The notes beneath the pieces were generated by a model that saw only the letters and a list, made by a program, of their open reading frames with translations, did no database searches and was not told where the DNA came from. A stretch of 64,000 bases of DNA from Flavobacterium tiangeerense (GTDB lineage: Bacteria; Bacteroidota; Bacteroidia; Flavobacteriales; Flavobacteriaceae): positions 124,001-188,000 of the forward strand of contig NZ_VLKO01000004.1 of NCBI RefSeq assembly GCF_007830355.1, read 5' to 3'. Shown here one piece after another: positions 60,651-64,000 of this stretch (position 1 is its first letter; each line of letters opens with the position of its first letter). A program made the translations under genes and the position numbers.

Positions 60651-62750
60651 ATGAAGCTTTTTAAGATAACGTCACCTTTCAACTATTTAGTATTGTTTTT
60701 TGTAAGTATTAGCTTTATGGTCCGGTTGATATTATTTTTTCATCCTATTACTCAAAGCTCCTTTACTGTTATTGAAACTTTCTCAATATTCATTTTAGGA
60801 TTTCTATCGGATGCATTAATTTTTGTGCCCTTAAGTTTATTTTTATGGCTTTACCTTATATTTATATCAAATGCGAAATACTATTCCCCATACGGATATG
60901 TAATTTTGGGATTCTTTGTGGCGCTACTTTGTTACGTAGCTTTTGGAAATACTATTTTGAACGAATATGGTAGCGCGTTACCAAAAATTGCAATTGGTTT
61001 TCTTTCTATCAAAACGCTCCTTTTTGGCCTTTTACTTTTTCTACCGAAATATCGCAATACTATTCGGTTTTGGTTGTTCTCTTTTGTTATTTTACTATAT
61101 GTTCTGTTGATTTTGCAAAATGGTATCAGTGAATATTTCTTTTGGAATGAATTTGGTGTTCGCTACAATTTTATTGCAGTCAATTATTTAATTTATACTA
61201 ATGAAGTAATAGGAAACATAATGGAATCTTATCCCATTATTCCATTGTTTTCAGCTTTGTTTGCATTAGCAGGTATCATTACTTATTTCATTGTCCAGAA
61301 AACAAAAAGTTATATAAAAAACATTCCCACTTTTGCACAAAAAATTAAAATATCAGGATTCTATCTCTTCCTTTTTGGTGTTGCATTGCTTGCTTTGCCT
61401 TATTTATCGACGAAAGAAAATTCAAGAAATGTATTTGCGAATGAGCTACAAGCCAACGGCATTTATAAATTTTATTTTGCTTTCGTACATAGCGAATTGG
61501 ATTACTTCAAATTTTATAAAACGATACCAACTCAAGAAGCATTTTCTCAGCTAAAGCAACAAATTCCAAATATTACAGACAATAGCTCTTTACGAGACAT
61601 TCAAAATGTAGCTGCTGAACAACATAAAAATGTTGTTTTAATCACGATTGAAAGTTACAGTGCTGAATTTATGAAAATGTATGGTAACGAAAATGGTATT
61701 ACTCCCTTTTTAGATAGTTTGGCGACAAAAAGTTTGTTTTTCACCAATCTTTATGCGGCTGGAAATAGAACCGTAAGAGGCCTTGAAGCCGTAACCCTAT
61801 GCTTTCCTCCTACTGCAGGCGAAAGTGTTGTGAAGCGCGAAGACAATAAAAATAAATTTTCAACAGGGAGCATTTTCAAGCAAAAGGGATATGCAGTTAA
61901 ATTCATGTATGGAGGTGATGCTTTTTTTGATAATATGGAGGATTTTTTCACAGGCAATGGCTATGATATTGTAGATAAAAAAACATTTGAACCTAAGGAA
62001 ATCACTTTTGCCAATATTTGGGGTGTTTGTGACGAAGATATGTATCACAAGGCTATTAAAATAATGAATCAGGAAGCAAAAACAGGGAAACCGTTTTTCA
62101 ATCACATCATGACTGTTAGCAATCACAGGCCATTTACGTATCCGAATGGTAAAATTGACATTCCTGGCGATGCTAAATCTCGTGATGGCGGCGTGAAGTA
62201 TACGGATTATGCTATGCGCAAATTTTTTGCAATGGCACAAAAACAGCCATGGTTTAGCAACACCGTTTTTGTGATTGTAGCTGATCATTGTGCATCAAGT
62301 GCAGGAAAAACAGAATTACCGGTTGATAAATACCGTATTCCAGCTATGATTTACAGTCCTGGTTTTATTGCACCAACTCAATACACTAACCTAATGTCAC
62401 AAATAGATGTTATGCCTACCGTTTTTGGTCTTCTCAATTTTGATTACCAAAGTAAATTTTATGGACAAGACATACTAAAAGCAGACTATAAACCAAGAGC
62501 TTTGATTGCAACGTATCAAGATTTAGGCCTAATTAAGGATAACGTTCTAACCATTATTTCTCCAAAACAGAAGGTTAAACAATTTGAGTTGCATTTAAAA
62601 ACAGACCAAAAAGTAGCGCCAATTTTTCAAATTTATTACGACCAACTTCCAATAAAGAAAGAGAGAACCGATCTTGTTAAAGAAACAATTTCCTATTACC
62701 AATCGGCATCAGATATACTAAAGAATAAAAAATACCAAAAAATAAATTAG
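60651..62750 (+). CDS. LTA-synthase-family membrane sulfatase/phosphotransferase
   Basis: A 699-residue protein with five membrane segments in the first 270 residues and a C-terminal sulfatase-fold domain. ITIESYSAEFMKMYG gives the first metal site and GNRTVRGLEAV the catalytic Thr. FNHIMTVSNHRPFTYP and FVIVADHCASSAGK complete the metal ligands. Relatives transfer glycerol phosphate or ethanolamine phosphate onto envelope glycans or lipids. Flavobacteria lack lipoteichoic acid, so the natural acceptor is unknown. It is monocistronic with a strong terminator. Confidence 0.89.
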   Translation: MKLFKITSPFNYLVLFFVSISFMVRLILFFHPITQSSFTVIETFSIFILGFLSDALIFVPLSLFLWLYLIFISNAKYYSPYGYVILGFFVALLCYVAFGNTILNEYGSALPKIAIGFLSIKTLLFGLLLFLPKYRNTIRFWLFSFVILLYVLLILQNGISEYFFWNEFGVRYNFIAVNYLIYTNEVIGNIMESYPIIPLFSALFALAGIITYFIVQKTKSYIKNIPTFAQKIKISGFYLFLFGVALLALPYLSTKENSRNVFANELQANGIYKFYFAFVHSELDYFKFYKTIPTQEAFSQLKQQIPNITDNSSLRDIQNVAAEQHKNVVLITIESYSAEFMKMYGNENGITPFLDSLATKSLFFTNLYAAGNRTVRGLEAVTLCFPPTAGESVVKREDNKNKFSTGSIFKQKGYAVKFMYGGDAFFDNMEDFFTGNGYDIVDKKTFEPKEITFANIWGVCDEDMYHKAIKIMNQEAKTGKPFFNHIMTVSNHRPFTYPNGKIDIPGDAKSRDGGVKYTDYAMRKFFAMAQKQPWFSNTVFVIVADHCASSAGKTELPVDKYRIPAMIYSPGFIAPTQYTNLMSQIDVMPTVFGLLNFDYQSKFYGQDILKADYKPRALIATYQDLGLIKDNVLTIISPKQKVKQFELHLKTDQKVAPIFQIYYDQLPIKKERTDLVKETISYYQSASDILKNKKYQKIN

Positions 62751-62753
62751 CAT

Positions 62754-62793
62754 AAAAAAGCGGATGAACCTTAAGTATCACCCGCTTTTTTTT
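62754..62793. terminator. Bidirectional terminator
   Basis: AAAAAAGCGG pairs with CCGCTTTTTT, with TGA/TCA extending the stem past a mismatch, and T runs lie on both strands. It separates the sulfatase gene from the convergent nuclease/phospholipase gene. Confidence 0.9.
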
Positions 62794-62806
62794 AAATTAA
62801 TATAGC

Positions 62807-63805
62807 TTATTCTTTATCACTTGTTAAACCAAAAAGATTCCCTTTTAAGTACGTCTTCACGTCTTTTTTTAGCAATTTACTGTTTCTTTTAGTCAATTCT
62901 GGAGTATCTAAATTGCTCAAATCTGGTTTACCAGCATTAACCCAAGCCGTGTACCAAAAACTTGCCGTAACGGTGATGGCTTTTCGCATTTGCTTTTCAA
63001 CCATTCCGTTCATATCAGCATGCAATTGTTTAGCATATTCATCGGAATAGAGGGTTCCTCCGTATTTATTTTTTACTATTTCACCAGCAGCATCAGTGAC
63101 AAAAATTTTGTTTTCGGGTGTGGCTGTTCGTAGTTTTTTATCAATCGCTAATAACGGCTCTACTAAACTGTGCGTATCAAAAATCAAATCCCAAGTTGCT
63201 TTCTCCACATTTTCTAAATACACGCCTTGTGGAACGTTGAACTTATAATCCTTAGCAAACAACTCTGGCAAACGACTTTCCCACAAAGAGTGAATTCCTT
63301 TTTGGTTTGTATTTTGACCGTCATGATTGTCAGATGTATGCAAAGGCATGTGACCATCTGCTATGTAATGCCCTAAATCACCTGCAATAAAAAGGATTTC
63401 GTTTTTTCTCTTTTCTTTGAAAGCCTTTGTTAATTTGACCATCAAATCTTGAATATGCCAAGGTAAGATACCATTTTTGGTTAAAAACTTTTCGTCATAT
63501 TTTGCTTTAGCTTCTTCCATTGTTTTAGGAAAAGCAGCCACATCACCAAAGTTTTCCATATCAAAATAATGACGTGGTGGTTCCATTTTATCATTCAAAA
63601 CATTACGTCTTAAATCTGGAACTGTTGATTCCTGAGTAATAAAATCAATATGATTGTAAAAGAAAGTCTGTAGTGGTTTAGGCAATGCCATTACAGCTGC
63701 TCGGTTGATGCGTTCATGACCGATAACGCCCCATGAAATTAAAAAAAACGCAAGTCCAACTGTCGATAATGCAATAAATGTAGATTTAAATTTAAAATTT
63801 TTCAT
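62807..63805 (-). CDS. Zinc-dependent S1/P1-type nuclease or phospholipase C
   Basis: A 332-residue exported protein. A signal sequence (FIALSTVGLAFFLIS) is followed by Trp25 in WGVIGHERIN. In this family the N-terminal Trp of the mature protein and the nearby His bind zinc. Further ligands are in PDLRRN, GDLGHYIADGHMPLH (two His and an Asp) and HSLWESRLPE. It cleaves phosphodiesters in nucleic acid or phospholipid head groups; sequence does not separate the two. It ends the fully visible gene set. Confidence 0.88.
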   Translation of the reverse strand: MKNFKFKSTFIALSTVGLAFFLISWGVIGHERINRAAVMALPKPLQTFFYNHIDFITQESTVPDLRRNVLNDKMEPPRHYFDMENFGDVAAFPKTMEEAKAKYDEKFLTKNGILPWHIQDLMVKLTKAFKEKRKNEILFIAGDLGHYIADGHMPLHTSDNHDGQNTNQKGIHSLWESRLPELFAKDYKFNVPQGVYLENVEKATWDLIFDTHSLVEPLLAIDKKLRTATPENKIFVTDAAGEIVKNKYGGTLYSDEYAKQLHADMNGMVEKQMRKAITVTASFWYTAWVNAGKPDLSNLDTPELTKRNSKLLKKDVKTYLKGNLFGLTSDKE

Positions 63806-63944
63806 TAAATGTTATTTTTTTAGAAAAGCAAATGTATTTCATTAATTTGTGATAATAAAGAAAAACATTTTGAGATTATGTTAAATCCTTTCTAAATAAT
63901 TTTTGAATGAACTATAATAATTAGCTAAATGTTTATTTTAAAAT

Positions 63945-64000
63945 TTAAAACAAAACAATCCATATAAAAGTTAAACTCGCAATACAAACCCAAAGCGCTA
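63945..64000 (-). CDS. Possible C-terminal end of a membrane protein gene (5' part outside window)
   Basis: On the minus strand an open frame enters from the window edge and stops at TAA (63947-63945), giving ALWVCIASLTFIWIVLF. The hydrophobic 17 residues look like a final membrane segment. Only 18 codons are visible, so this is tentative. The 139 bp between it and the nuclease gene holds no other signal I can name. Confidence 0.3.
   Translation of the reverse strand, partial: ALWVCIASLTFIWIVLF

Noticed and set aside
61860..62288. 142-codon open frame opposite the LTA-synthase-like gene
   Set aside because: It is antisense to the catalytic domain, with His/Ile/Phe-rich sequence typical of a reverse-frame shadow.

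Overview
The window is AT-rich bacterial DNA, almost certainly from the family Flavobacteriaceae (Bacteroidota) and most like Flavobacterium. The reasons are the many Bacteroidota-type promoter boxes (TAnnTTTG), the fused E1 alpha/beta dehydrogenase, the his operon order GDCBHAFI(E), flavobacterial families such as DUF2911, DUF6155, DUF3570 and DUF4266, and two kinds of short structured intergenic repeat. I see no rRNA, tRNA, CRISPR array, prophage or intact insertion sequence. About 64 protein genes are supported. They include a 38-residue membrane peptide (6913..7029), a his leader peptide (47981..48040), and two genes cut by the window edges.

Layout. 1-8.9 kb holds mixed housekeeping genes: a transglutaminase-like protein, a substrate-binding protein coupled to an acetyltransferase, a nucleoside phosphorylase, a SUI1-type factor, an Fe(II)/2-oxoglutarate-type oxygenase and the fused 2-oxoacid dehydrogenase E1. 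9.1-17.1 kb is a leucine/valine operon, leuA-leuB-ilvD-ilvB-ilvN-ilvC, without leuC, leuD or ilvA. It is followed by a gene-free, structured 0.5 kb and then acs. 19.7-25.1 kb is a tightly packed biosynthetic cluster: FAD oxidoreductase, methyltransferase, type III polyketide synthase, dehydratase, ketoacyl-ACP synthase, ACP and phosphopantetheinyl transferase. It probably makes a modified phenolic or pyrone lipid.

25.1-40 kb carries a cNMP/CBS/nucleotidyltransferase protein paired with a DnaQ-fold protein whose catalytic residues look lost. Next come an Lrp regulator with a divergent TauE/SafE exporter, a Bcr/CflA-type transporter, two SF2 helicases, an MscS-type channel, an M1 peptidase and a PhoD-type phosphatase. 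40.3-48.1 kb is the complete histidine operon on the minus strand. It starts with a leader peptide rich in His codons, followed by a competing antiterminator/terminator pair.

48.1-60.5 kb is a long minus-strand run that may be one regulon. It begins with a thioredoxin-like protein, an ApbE flavin transferase, a small lipoprotein ending in CGCN and a DUF3570 outer-membrane protein. An OmpR/histidine-kinase pair follows, then a CzcA/CusA pump fused to its own TolC-like outer-membrane factor, an adaptor, a ferritin-like/VIT1 iron transporter and a small membrane protein. A CTTAAG direct repeat with 11-bp spacing sits just upstream of the pump promoter and looks like the response regulator's site. 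The window ends with an LTA-synthase-like sulfatase and a zinc-dependent S1/P1-type nuclease or phospholipase C.

The items most worth a second look are the type III PKS cluster, the flavin/CGCN redox operon joined to metal efflux, the pump-TolC fusion with an internal signal sequence, the degenerate DnaQ protein, and the covarying intergenic repeat elements.
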